Below, in pieces: positions 9,442-22,700 of a stretch of 64,000 bases of DNA. Position 1 is the first letter of the stretch, and each line of letters begins with the position of its first letter. The notes below the pieces were generated by a model that worked only from the letters and a program-made list of their open reading frames with translations, had not been told where the DNA came from and made no database searches. The position numbers and the translations under genes were made by a program. This stretch comes from Capitulum mitella (taxonomy: Eukaryota; Arthropoda; Thecostraca; Pollicipedomorpha; Pollicipedidae): positions 11,000,014-11,064,013 of the forward strand of contig CP099854.1 in NCBI GenBank assembly GCA_030062745.1. The letters run 5' to 3'.

Positions 9442-12004
9442 CCTGAGGCTGACTGGCTGGGGTTTTGGACTGGTGCCTACCTCTTCAGCTGATTGGAAGT
9501 GGCATGGTTACCTGGAAACAGTGCATGTTAATGATCCCCACAACTTGGTCTTCTAGTGTCTGTGTCTTACAAACAAAAAATTCCTGCTACTAGAATTATA
9601 TTTGGTATATTCAATAAATGCATTTTCCATAAATACCTGCAACTGGAGGTTAAAAGTCCAGAATTATGACCATTCTTCAAATATGCAAGTTTTGAATGAT
9701 GTTTCAAAAGACAGTGGGTTGAATATAAAAACTTCATTCATTTCTTAGATTTCTGGCTGGACATCTCAAATCTGAAGTGAAGAATCAGTCCCTATCTAAC
9801 ACTGTGGTTAAAACCCTTGCTTTGTTTTGTACCCTAAAAACCTTTGCTTTGTTAAAACCCAAAAAGATTTGTGCTGCAAAAATCTCAATGGACTGACAAA
9901 ACAGTGTGAGCACCTGAAAATGAAAACAAAATGATCCACCAGTTTCTATGGGGAAACTTAAAAAAGGGAGGGGCATTCTCAGTGCAGGATTCCTAGAAAC
10001 AAGACCAGGCATCTTAGAGCCCCAATGCCCAACAATGGACACTGCCAGGAACAAGATGCCAGGAAACAGTAGAACCCCCATGTGTTCAGCATCACCCAAA
10101 GCCCAATCAGAACTAGGAAGTTTTTTAACCCAGGCAGGAATACATCAGACTATTGCTGCAAAAATGGAATGCATGGTTGGTTTAGGTCATAGCACACAGC
10201 AGCTTGGCCGGTTGCTTGTTTTTGGCTAGGGTGTACATCCACTTGGGGTCAAGCATGCAGTGTGCAATCCACACCACATTTGTCACTGACTGAGGTCTGG
10301 AAACACTAACATTTGAATCCAATCTTACAATTACTATCTGAGGCTCTATCCACTGATCTAGTGAGAAACTGAGTCCCCATCCACTGGCTTAGTGAAGACA
10401 GTGAGCTGGGGTGCTGTTCTGAGTTAATGGCTGGGGGCATTTTGGGGATTGGGGGGGGGAGCAAGTTAAGGACCTGACAGCTAAGCTTCTCAAATGTCAT
10501 TTTCTCAATGGATCTGAACCTTTTCACTTTGGTCCAACCGATTTTTGTTTTGTTTTAGTTATCACTCATTAAAAAATGATTTTTTCCCTTGTTAAAACTT
10601 GCAGAAAAATCTTGGACGCCAAAACGTTCTATTGAGGGTCTAAGATCCACAATGGGGAGTCATGGCTCCCACAAAAGAATACAAATTGACAACCTGACCG
10701 TGGATTCTGCTGCATGGTCTCTCGGGTGACGGGAGGACAGATTATTTGTTGTGAAAGCGAGTTGGGACGCGCAACCTCTTGGACTCAAACGCCCGTCTCT
10801 TGAGCCAAGAGACGGGCCAAGACCTCTCTTGAGCCTCTCGCAGGGCGCCAGTCAGTCGTATGTGAGAGAGGACCGAGATGTTTGTTCGTTGTGAGTTCAG
10901 ACACACAGCCTCTTGGGTTCAAGCGTCTGCGTCGTGAGTAAGGCCTTGTATCTCCTCGAGCGGCAGTTGACTGCGTCGGTCAGTCGTCTGCAGAGGACCG
11001 ATATGCTTCGGTTGCGCCGATATTTTGTATAACTTGCGCTAAAAATGGAAACACAAGAGGTTTTGCTAGCAAAAGTGAGCCTTCGAACAGTAAGAAAGAA
11101 AAGCAGGGCTACGATTCGACAATGTCTGTCAGAGTACGCAACATAATTAACCGAGAATGCTAAAACTTCTATGCGTGCCATATAAGGGCAATTGCTTATC
11201 AACAAGATACGCAAGTTGAGCGGGAGGGCTTGGCACATGTCGCTTCGAATGATTGGGAGTTTGTGCATACTGCATCAGTGGTACATCAAAGAAAAATAGT
11301 GGGGTAGCAGGAGGCATTTTACACGGCCTTGGCATCAGCGAATTTTGATCCAGCAGGGGGCATTTTAAGAAAGTGTATTGCGGAGATACGGGAGCTGGTT
11401 GGTGAAAAGCAAGTTAAAATGGTAGTTGTACTCTATAAAGTGTCTTGATTGCAACATAGAAAGTGCCCATTTCACGAGACTTGGACATAGTTGACATTTC
11501 AATTTAAACATTGTTGCCATTTTTCTGGAATGTGCTGGCATATTATATGCTCATTGGTGGATTTTCACCCTAATGACAAAATTAAAAAAGAAATTGTTTA
11601 TGCTTCATGCATTGTACTTTTCCCATTCTTTCCTCACATGCTTGGTTAGCTTGGACATTTCTAAATAAACACCATTAAGATCACAGCCTTTGCAAAACCA
11701 GACATGGTTACATTGCTGCTTACAGCCACCCAGTTGCTTCCAAGTATGCCCCATTTTGTCCCAGGCACTCAGTGACTTCATGTAATGCAGGCCCAAGAAC
11801 TTGCACTTATTCTGCAGCTGCTCCAACTTTGTCATGGTAGTGATATTTCAGCACAAGCAGATCAGTTGTCCAAAAGTGGGCCCCCGTCCTGGGATTTGCA
11901 CCAAACATCTCCACAAACCATGTTGTGATTATTAAATCTGACTACTTTCCAGTTCTTTATTGGCTATGCGTATGGAGGGAATGGAGGGGCTGAAGTACAA
12001 GCAT

Positions 12005-12290
12005 GGGACCAGGGATGTAGCCAAGGGAGGCCTTGGTGGCCATTGCCCCCCTCCAAGCCAAGCAGTCCTTGCTAAGATATATGGTGATTTTGCACAAACA
12101 CAGAATAGTGATCATATATATATGTTGTAAAAGCAAATATTATATATTTTCCTTTGTGTTAAATGCCAGGCAAATTACACAAAATTGCTTTTTTTTCCAT
12201 AAATTCCACCATATTCCAGTAGCATTTGAAAAAATTTAACATTTGCTGTCCCCAGAGGAAAATCCTGGGTATGCACCTACATGGGACATG
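12005..12290. repeat. Interspersed repeat, copy 2
   Basis: Same-orientation relative of 1320-1610. It has accumulated transitions (CpG decay) compared with that copy. Confidence 0.6.
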
Positions 12291-13260
12291 CATGTTTTTG
12301 CCTATGTCACATCTGCCTACTTCTTTATGGTCAACTCTCCAACAGTTTTGAGATGGCAATGGAGAATTCAGCAGTTTGTTAATGTTTTATTCCTAGCCCT
12401 TTTCAAATATGTTGCATCTAAGCAGCACAACATTGAGACCTTGGCATGTTTTGGGCAGCTCCTATCAACTTGCCAGTTTATTATGTCATGCTTGTCACAT
12501 TTGCCTTGTTGGTCAGCAGACATCAAACATGCTTGCAGATACACACATGTTTGTGAAGCATTCATTTTATAATATTCAAATTCTGTGACACAGTTAAGTA
12601 TGTAGTTGGTTATATTGGCTGAAGCTCAGTATTTCCTTTTTCAGAATTCCTGTGATTAATGTTAACCACCCTGGCAGTGACTGACTTGGTCCTGAGGTGG
12701 TGGCTGCCAGTGGCATGCTGTTGATGGTGTTCAGAGAACTTAATTGAAACCAGGGCTGGAGCTCTTGCCAGCTTGAGTCATTCTTGGGAGCACAGATTAT
12801 TCAGGTTAGTTCCCCCATGCCATCCTATACTTTTCAGTGATGTTGGCTTGTTGTTTGGCTGTTTTTTATGATGATGTCCATAACATAATAATGCTGGTAT
12901 ATACTAGGAATGAAATGATTGTGAAGACAAAAATTAATTCTTGTCCCAGACAGTCACACTAAGTGAACCTGACTTGGCCTGTGCTGATGATATGTCTCTG
13001 TGCTACTGCGGGCTCTTGGGAAATGAAAACCAGTGCCAACATTAGATAAAACTTGAGTGCCAAACAAGATATTCGTGAGGAGATAGGCCTCAAACAGCAG
13101 AAAGACCTAATAAAGCACAGTAGTTGGCTAACCACTGAACCCTAATGTATGCAAAAATAATTAAGATAGTTATTTTTGCTTGGGAGGAGTTCAAATAATT
13201 TTGAGACCAATTTGCTGCTTCTGATGTGTACATGGATGACCAGTTTCAAAGACAGCAATG

Positions 13261-13680
13261 TGCCTGACCTGACCTGACCTGACCTGACCTGACCTGACCT
13301 GACCAGATCTGATGGCCTGGCCTGACCTAACTTGACCATATCTGACCTGATCTGATCAGGTTGGAGTAGAGCAGCCTGAGAGTGGGCCTATGAGCTGTGG
13401 GCCTTTGCCCTGACACAACCTGCCATGGTCTGACCTGATGTGATCTGTCCTGAGCTGGCCTGACCAGACCAGACCAGACCAGACCAGACCAGACCAGACC
13501 AGACCAGACCGACCCGACCTGGCCTGACCTGACCTGACCTGACCTGACCTGACCTGACCTGACCTGACTTCCCTGCATGCTGCTGAAGCAGGACAGAGAG
13601 TAGGTCTGTAAACTGACCTGACCTGACTGGCAGTATGCCAGAGTGGGTCGGTGACCTGACCTGACCTGACCTGATGTGAC
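13261..13680. repeat. (CTGAC)n and (CAGAC)n pentamer microsatellites next to IKK exon 1
   Basis: Runs of CTGAC/GACCT at 13261-13305, 13520-13566, 13612-13626 and 13652-13675, and of CAGAC at 13463-13508. They run up to the exon that carries the IKK start codon. Long minus-strand open frames across this stretch are artefacts of the repeat. Confidence 0.85.
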
Positions 13681-13687
13681 GGGCAGG
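13628..13687 (+). repeat. Duplicate of the IKK start-codon region
   Basis: GGCAGTATGCCAGAGTGGGT at 13629-13648 mirrors the real GGCAGGATGCCAGAGCGGGC at 13683-13702, placing a second AG plus ATG CCA GAG 53 bp upstream of the true ATG. The copy loses similarity after about 20 bp and runs into CTGAC repeats. Confidence 0.65.
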
Positions 13688-13790
13688 ATGCCAGAGCGGG
13701 CGGGAGAGTGGGTCCGTGAGCGGGACATTGGCTCCGGTGGCTTCGGCACGGTGGTGCTCTGGAGCCACGTGGAAACTGGCGAAAAGATAG
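13688..13790 (+). CDS. IKK exon 1 (start, Gly loop)
   Basis: Residues 1-35. The ATG is chosen because it places the Gly loop at 15-22, as in IKK-beta (about 20). The AG just before it (GGGCAG) could be the acceptor of a 5' UTR intron. Donor gtgagg, phase 1. Confidence 0.88.
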
Positions 13791-16700
13791 GTGAGGTGTG
13801 ACTCTCTTTGTCTTGTTGGTCATGTTTACTGCTGTCACCTGTTTTTGACAAACTTTGGAAGTGAATATCACTTTTTCCGTGGTGGTAGAAAGAGATTTCC
13901 ACGAATTCTGCACCCATTCTTGTTTCATTGTCAGTTATTGTAGATACTGGTAACTGGTTATGCATGAATGTCACGGATGGTGATGACGTGACGCCTGTGT
14001 CGCAGCGATCAAGCAGTGTCGCTGGGGCGAGCCTGGGTCGGGCACCGAGACGCTGCTGGTGCCCAAGGTGCGGGAGCGGTGGCAGAAGGAGGTGGAGATC
14101 ATGCTGAAGTTGGACCACAGGTGAGCCGGCGCCGGTCAGCTGGTGGAGCCGCTGTTGGAGCCGCTGTTCAGGCCGATGTTGAAGCGGGACCGCACGCGGT
14201 AGAGTGTGACAGTGTTGCTGACGCACTGTTGGTCCGTTCCGGGGAGATTGTGACGTGTTTCGGCAGGACTGTGGCAGTGGTCTTGAGACGCTGGTGGTCT
14301 GTTCCAGGGGGATCGTCAGCTGCATGCCACTGCCTTCAGCGTTCCGAGTTGGTCCCGGGTCCCTGCCACGGCTCTGCATGGAGTACTGTGTCGGCGGAGA
14401 TCTCAGGAGGGTAACTACAGTCTGGATCCTCTGAGTGGAGTTCTGCATCAAATTGTACAGGAGTCCGTGGTTTTATATCCTGCCTGCTGTTGTTTGTCGC
14501 CCGTCATGACGTCATTTCCGCGTTAGGTGGCGACTTGTGTTGCCTTGTGGAACATTCTGTGAGATCCTTCATTCAGTTGCCTTCATTCCCGTACCTTTGC
14601 TCTCTACGCTCCTGCGCCGTCTCCATCGACTGCGTGAGTGACTTATTGACGTCATCGGTCCTGCGGTCTGCTCGCGCCGATGACGTCACCGTTTGGCGTC
14701 AGGTGTTGCTGAGCGCGGAGAACTGCTGCGGTCTGCGGGAGCTGGCCGTGCGCCGCTTCCTGAGCGACATCACCGACGCCGTCGGCTACCTGCACGGCCT
14801 GAGGATCATCCACCGCGACCTGAAGCCGGAGAACGTGGTGCTGCAGCAGTGCGACGGACGGGTCAGTGGCCGTGCGCGGTCCCCTGTCGGCTGGACCGTT
14901 AGGATGCGGCTCTGGTCCCCCGGTCTCCTACCACAGGGAGTCGCTGCCAGTGAGCAGGGCGCCGTGGGCCGGAAGGGCAGACCTCCGTGTGGATGTGGTC
15001 TGCCGGTCGCTGCTGCCTCAGATGGTCGCCTGAGCAGTTCGATTGACGTGCAAGGTGGTCAAAAGGCCCTAACAGGCCATTCCCGTGATCCACCAGGAGT
15101 TCAGACTAGATGATCAAGATGAGCAGAGCATTGTTTATTATCTTTGGGAAAGCAAGTGATTGTGATGTATCAGTGCTATCCCAAAAGTTTGCCAGGGTAA
15201 TGTCGGAGATCGGAGTCCTGCTGACCTCAGTTTGTTGCTCGGACCCTGAACCTTACACGGTGTTGGGAAGCACGAACAAACACCTGCCTGTTCGTGCGAT
15301 TTCAGGTAACAATTAATTTCGTGGTGGAATTTTAACGCGCCGCCAGTGGCACGACAGGACCGTGCGGTAGTCAGCCTGACCGTGTACTGGCCAGCCGTTG
15401 GCCGATGAGCGGGCTATATAATACATACAATGGTATATGTATTTGTGTATTATATAGTCCCCGCGCTATATAATATAAGAAAATACCGTGCACCGAGGCG
15501 GTTCGAGCTGGTCCTGTCCGGACGGAGAGAGCTGCCAGCCGGTCTGCCGGCCGCGGTACGGTACGGCCGCGGTACGGCCCGGGAGCGGGACCCGTCTGAC
15601 GCCGGCTGCCCGCCATCACGTCCGTCCGTGCCGGCAGATGGCGTACAAGCTGATCGACCTGGGCTACGCCAAGGAGCTGGACCAGTCGAGTGTGTGCACC
15701 TCGTTCGTGGGCACGCTGCAGTACCTGGCGCCGGAGCTGTTCCTCACCAACAAGTGAGCGGCCGGCCGGCGGCGCCGGCGGGCCAGGTGATGGGCCGCTG
15801 GGCGCCGTGCTGTGGGGCTCAATACGTTCTGCTGTACAGTTCGACAGTCACTTGGCTGTTACGTGGTGCCGCGTAAAAGGGTATTGTCGCGTGGGTACGT
15901 GCATGTGGTTGCCCACGTACCAACGTGTGTACGTCCTTAGTTTGCTTTGTTTAGAGGTCGGCGTGCTTTTTTAGAACTCCGCGAAATTTCAAATGAAGTG
16001 ATTGGAAGGGGATGCCGCCTACTCGTGCTGTTTGTAAAAAAATACCTCCTTTTTCGTTAGGTAGTAGCTTCGTGGATAGTAAAGCTTTCCCAACGATGAT
16101 GTTTCTGCTAAACACAAGCATAGTGTTTTCTACTTTGTGTTTTTTCTTCCAAATGAATGGATTTTCTATGTTTGTCAAATATTGTTTACTATCCTTTGTA
16201 AAAGCTTGTTATATGAACCATATGATGCATTTGTGTTGATTTTATTTATTTCACTCTGTGACGGAATTGGCTTGAGGGGACCAAATTATGGTGTGGCTGA
16301 CGTCTGTGACTTGGATGACTGTTATGTCCCAAATTACGTTTGATCTAACTGGCCTGTGATGTGGCCAACCCTTGACCTGACTAAGCCAATTGGCCAACTC
16401 TGGCGTGGATTAGGTGTGTGATGTGGCTGATTTACACGTACCCGGCTGATCTGTGCGACCTGGCTGACTCGTGTGACGTGGCGGACGCCTGTGACGTGTG
16501 ACGCGGTCGTCCCGTGTGGCCCGGGTGACGCTAGGGACCTGTTGACAGGTACACCTGTACAGCGGACTATTGGAGTCTCGGGCTCGTGGCCTACGAAGTG
16601 GTGACGGGTGTTCGGCCCTTCCTGCCCAACATGGTGCCCGCCAAATGGTAAGTCGTAGTGTTCGGGATCATTGTTGCTCCGAAATGCTTGTCACACGTTA

Positions 16701-19700
16701 CAATGAGACCTGTACTAGGTACAGTCCCACGTATTCACAGCCACCTGACCTGGGAAGGGTGAAATGTGTCTTTGGTTTTTCGTCATGCTGCAGCAGGCGG
16801 TGATCAGAAGAGCCGTGGTTTTCTCGTGTGCAGGACAGACCGCCGGTTCTGCTGTTTTCTCTGGTGTCAGCAGGCTGGGTCATCTGAGTTCAGTACAACA
16901 TTGCCCGGAATATACCGGGAGTTTGTGCTATCAGATGTGGAGTTTGCTGTCGGATGTCGGATGTGAGCCGGTAACGTTTCCACACGACGTTTAAACTGAC
17001 CGTGTTGCTTTGGTGAATGGTAGCAGTGTCTGATGCGGACTTGTGTAACGTTAATTTCTCCGCCATCTGCTGGAGACATGCGCTGTTGACGTTCTTCGTC
17101 TGTCCGCTAGGATGCAGCACGTGTCCCAGAAGGGTCCTGACGACATTTGCGCTGAGGAAATGGAGGACGGCTCCATCAGATTCCGCTCGGAAATTACCGG
17201 CTGCAACCACGTGTCCAGGTGCGCTGCCAGAAGAAAAGGAAGATTAATTAAGGGGCAAACTACCATCTGACCGACATGCCAGCGATTCAGAAACCAATCA
17301 AAATAGATTCTGATTCACGGGCTCTTTCTTTGAATCAGAATGCGAATCAGAATCAGAATCAGTTTACTGTATATCTGTGGATTAGAATCAGTCACCTTTT
17401 GGATCAAGAATCAGAATGGAATGGATTCACAGAGTTGATGGGAATCGATTCCCCGAGTCGATTCCGGAACCCTGGGTCATTTGAAAGCATGTTTTGTTTA
17501 CGTCATAGAGGACATCATTTTTACCAATATTTATTGGAATTGTCATGTGGTCTATCAGGACTTTCCAGTTATAATGCAATGCAAAATGAAATATTGTTTG
17601 TACCGTTGTCGTAGAAATTTGTACAATGTACACTTCAAATGAATGGCTTGGGCATAAGTTGATATGGTTAAAGTCTGCCCTAATGCTCATTTCTCTTCAC
17701 GATTTTCCGTTCCTATTTCATTTTTTTTATCGTGAATTGTAACTTTCGAAATGGATGTAAGACGCGTTATTTGTGGTTGATTTGTGGTCAACATTTCTGT
17801 TCTGACCATTGACCTCTGAAACCAAATTATATGCGTATCGGGATTTTTACATCTTGACACTAAACGCAAATTGAATTTGGACGCCGTTCCCCTGCGTAAA
17901 AATTTTGTACACGATATCGTACACCTGAGTGTTCCAGATACTACACTGTAATTTATAGCAGGCCATGGAATAACACAAAACCCAGGACTTTGCTGTTGCA
18001 TTTATGACGACAAAAAATACAAGGACGGTTTATGTTATTTCGCGTAGAATTGAATCGTGATTCCAATCGCGAACCACGAATCGAATCGACTCCTTGCAGT
18101 TAAAAATTGGCTTTGGTTCAGAATCGAATCGATTCTCTGTTTTCCAGTATGAATCAGAACCACCTTGGGCTGTGAATCAGAATCGAATCGGTTCCCGATT
18201 TCGTGAATCACTTACAAGTCTGCGCAACTGATCAAATGATATGCAGGACCTCTTTCCATAGCCATATCTCCATTCTCGTCCACCTTCAGCCGACCTCGGT
18301 CTTTCCGCAGTGTCCCACGCTGTCTGAGCTTCCTTGGTGTGTAATTGCTGTGACTTCGGCACAGGGAGAAGCGCAGTCAAAAAAGACGGTAGCTGTTAAA
18401 GCACGGGCTTTTGTTCAAGCCCAAACGGGGCATTCGTGACCGTACCCTCCCCCCAACAATGTTCCACTGACGTAATTTTGGTAGTTGTCATTAAGTATGT
18501 TTGATCCCCCCCACAGTCCCTTGAGGTGGTACCTGGGGCCATGACTCCCCCTCCACAGTCCCCTGAGGCGGTACCTGGAGCTGTGACTCCCCTCCACAGT
18601 CCCCTGAGGCGGTACCTGGAGCTGTGACTCCCCTCGACAGTCCCCTGAGGTGGTACCTGGAGCTGTGATTCCCCTCGACAGTCCCCTGAGGCAGTACCTG
18701 GAGCTGTGATTCCCCTCCACAGTCCCCTGAGGCGGTACCTGGAGCTGTGGCTGCGCCGGCTGCTGGACTGGGAGCCGCGGCGTCGGGGCCGTGATAGCGC
18801 CGACTCGCCGAATGTGGTGGTGTTCAGCCAGCTGCAGGAGCTGCTGCAGAGGAAGGTGGTCACCCTCTTCGGCGTCAGCGGCTGCCAGCTGCTGCACATG
18901 GAGATCACACACAACACCTGCATGAAGGACGTCCAGGTATGTTGGCGTGTTGGGGAGACTCAGGTGGGCGTGGTTTGTCCCGTTCAAAGGCTGGGACGTC
19001 AATGAACAAAAATGGACGATATACGGGTTACAAGAAAAGTGGGGAGGGGATGAACAGACATTTGTGACAGTTCCATGGATGCTGTGCCATGGGACTGATG
19101 TTAAGAAAGCAAGAAACTCCATTTCATTTGTACCCAGATGGGGCAGAATGCACTAGCTGGTATGCTTTATGTCACACAAGTTAGACATGATGTTGTCTGG
19201 TGGACAGTAGGCGTCAGCCTCCTCGGTAACTCAGCGAATAACAGGCGTTTGCATAATGTAGTGGTTATCACGTCCGCTTCACACACGGAAGGTCACCGGT
19301 TCGAATCCGGGCGGGAACAGGGATCTCTCACTGCTCCTTGCTGGCAGGAGTGAATCTGTCACCATTAATCAGCCGCCCGAACGGTTTACCCCCTCAGACA
19401 GAGAACTACCCGTTGCTACATTGTCATTTAGAATGTCCCACCTTTAACACGCGTTTTGAGCTGAGATTGCCGACGTGTGGTCTACCCGATTACTCCTCTG
19501 TCAGGCAGAGATCGACAGTCTGCCAGCCCTGTGACAGACAGTCATTCTGGCGTGCTGTGGGAACGGTGTTAACAGTTTGCTTACTCAACGACTGTGGCAG
19601 TTTTCACACAAATTTGCATCTCCAGAATTAAAGAACTCTGTTTCCGCCCGGGATCGAACCGGGGACCTTCCGCGTGTTAGGCGGATGTGATAACCACTAC

Positions 19701-22700
19701 ACCACGGAAACAGATGGCCGGTGAGAAATAACTGACCGACAGACGGCTGCCGTCCTGTGACTGAAGGACTGACCGCCAGCCGATACTACATCAAACTGTT
19801 TCACGTGTGTGTAGCACGTATCCCTGAAGTCCTGACCCGTGGGCCATCAACCAGAACAGAATAGTCCAGACCGTCATATATTGGTTCACCGTTTGTCTGA
19901 CTCACGTCACGGATAACGTCATGTGCTGTTCTAACCATGGTCTTCGAGATTGGCAACACGACCGATACACGAGCATTACCATGATTCCTGGATTATAACT
20001 GATTAAGGTCTTGCCGTTGGGCCAGACATTTCACATTGGGACTTCCTTTCCCTGTTGGGCTAGAAATGTGATTTCACTTTTATTGAAACCCGAGATGTGG
20101 TAAAAATGCATATGATTCCACATTGCCACTTGTTGCTACCCTTGCTTCATTTCAGCCTTCCTCTTGCTTGTTCATGCTTGTTCTCGCCCGAGTTTGAACC
20201 GGGGACCTTCCGCGTGTGAAGCGGACGTCACAACCACTACACTACGGAAATAGCCGTCCAGCGGCGAGTTGTGGAGGTGGTCGATACTTTCCGTCCAACA
20301 GACGGCTTAAAATACTACGTGGCTGGTATGATAACAAGCACATGAGTCAGTGCGTTCCGCTCCATTTAGGTACGAATGCAGTTGGCTTTCCTGATTTGTT
20401 GACCCTCGCAGGGCGGGGGTTCATGGGACTGTCGGATGAGACAGAAAGACGAACTGCCGCGGAGCTACCCGACTGTTCCACCCTCCCCTGACAGATGGCC
20501 AGGCAAGCTGTGGGCGAAACCCAAATGGTACGCCCACGCCCGAGTGAGAAAGGGGAACAGAAGAAAGCCTGTCCATGTTTTGTATACCGTATACTCGGCA
20601 GTAGGTATTTTACGCTGTCGACCGGACAGCCAGCGTCCGCTGCCTCGGCGTCTCGGGATTAGATAGTTGTTTCCGTAGTGTAGTGGTTATCACGTCCGCT
20701 TCACACGCGGAAGGTCCCCGGTTCGAACCCGGGCGGGAACAAGGTTTTCGCCCTACCAAGGTTGTAGTGACGCATTAGCAGCCATCAGCACATGACAGTG
20801 AAGACATAGGCATTTGTTTAATTGAGTCTCGATGAAAGTGAAATGATAAATTGCTGGCATGGCGTGGAGGACCCGAATGGGAAATGCTTGTGGAGTACGT
20901 CGTCAATCCAACAATGGGAATTTAGCTGCATCTTTCGTGTATCGATCGTGCTGTCGGTCTCGAAAATCTTAGTTCAAGCATCATGTGACTTCATCGATGG
21001 CGTCAGCGATACAGACATGTAGATATGCAGGACAGTATGGAATGGTTTCGACCCAAAACCTTGTACCAAAACCGTCCTATTTCGTGGCTCATGGGTTGGA
21101 ATTTGAAGGACATGTGCTCTACGGAACAAAGAGAACCGTGTGATAGAGTTCGACAGAATGCCGAATGTCAGTAGGATTCAGCGCTCCAAACACAGATTAT
21201 AGCCGTCTATGGGTGGGTCATCTCACGCTGGGCATCTGTTTCCGTGGTGTAGTGGTTATCACATCCGCCTAACACGCGGAAGGCCCCCGGTTCGATCCCG
21301 GGCGGAAACATAGTTCTTTGTTTGTAAAGTTGCAGGTTCGATGCATGCATGTGGAGATTGCCACACTGTCAGAGCCGCCCAATTGTTCTACCCTCCTCTG
21401 ACGAACTGACAGACAGACGGTCACAGAGCCGCCTAACTGTTGCACCGTCCACTGACAGGTAAACCTACAAACAATCACAGAGCCGCCAGACTTTTCCACC
21501 CTTCTCGGAGAGAAATATATACAGTCACGAAGCCGCCAGACCTTCCAGACCTCCTCTGACAGACCAACAGACAAACAGTCGCCGAACCTCCTGATTGTTC
21601 CACCCTCTGACAGACAGACAAACAGTCATAGAGCAGCCCAACTCTTCCACCTTCCCCTGACAGACAAATAGACAAACATTCACAGAGCCGTCAGACTGTT
21701 CCACCCTCATGTGATAGACATACAAACGGTCACAGAGCTGCCCGACTCTTACGTATGTGACAGACAGACAGACAGACAGACAGTCAGTGAGTCAGTCAGT
21801 CAGACAGACATACGGACAGACGTACTGTCAGTGAGCCAGCCGAATGATCTGCACTTCTCTGACATGCGAACGATAAACTGCTACAGGAGAGATTCAATGT
21901 TCATTCACTACAGATTTCGAAGTGCTTTTAGGGTGTTAGGGCGTGGAGCAAGTACAACACAGAGACATAAGTGCCCCTGAACTGTGTGTTTGGGGGAGGG
22001 GGACACGAATAGACCTAGACGATTATGTCCACACAACGCTAGAAGGTTAATCCGCGTCCAAGTGTGGGTCAGAGCCAAGCACGTCCGACTGGGGGCGGGG
22101 GCGGTCGATCACCCCCGCTCAGTTGGGGCGGGTTAACGCATTCAGGTAGAGCGGGGGTAGTCACAACAGACTGCGGGCCTCGTCGTGTATTGATGATTAG
22201 GTCAGGTAACAAGCCAGAGACATGGTACATTGTCGAACAGACGACAGACGTCTACCGCCTTGGTAACGCATTGTTGGTCGTCTGTTTCCGTAGTGTCACT
22301 ACACTACGGTTATCACGTCCGCTTCACACGCGGAAGGTCCCCGGTTCGAACCCGGGCGGGAACATGGTTTTGGCCAGAGGAAGGCTATGATGACGTTGTC
22401 GTAGCCAACGGTGCATGGCAGAGACGTTACATAAATCTCCTTACCTCGTATGACCCCTAACAACGCTCTGAGTCGCATGGAAATGGCAACCGTCGACGTA
22501 GCCCAGCGTGGAAGGAAGATGTCGACAAGTAGTTGACCTCAAGACGGAAGTTGGCGTCATCGTTCATATGATGGTTGGGTTGCCAGTTCTTGAAAACGAG
22601 ATTAAACGTTGTCTGACATCATCGGTGGCGTCAACGACAATCGGTCAACTAACGTGGGACAGTCTGACTCTAGAACTGTCCTGTGGGGTGGCTCATGATC

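Larger units (their letters stand above)
8880..13255. other. AT-richer DNA between FBXL15 and IKK, no further gene seen
   Basis: Apart from FBXL15 exon 1 (9441-9253), this region holds no gene I recognise. It is visibly less GC-rich than both flanking genes and should contain both divergent promoters, but I see no clear core promoter. A 76-codon open frame on the minus strand (11835-11605) has plausible composition and a CNHVWFCKGC segment, yet no family I can name. Copy 2 of an interspersed repeat lies at 12005-12290. Confidence 0.45.

Noticed and set aside
11605-11835. 76-codon minus-strand frame with a CNHVWFCKGC segment
   Set aside because: Plausible composition, but no family recognised, no splice partners found and no homologue visible in the window. 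Not annotated as a gene.
13327-14451. 374-codon minus-strand open frame, the second longest in the window
   Set aside because: It runs through CTGAC/CAGAC microsatellites and antisense to IKK exons 1-3. The repeated Ser-Gly-Gln-Val and Trp-Ser-Gly-Leu runs are translation of the pentamers.
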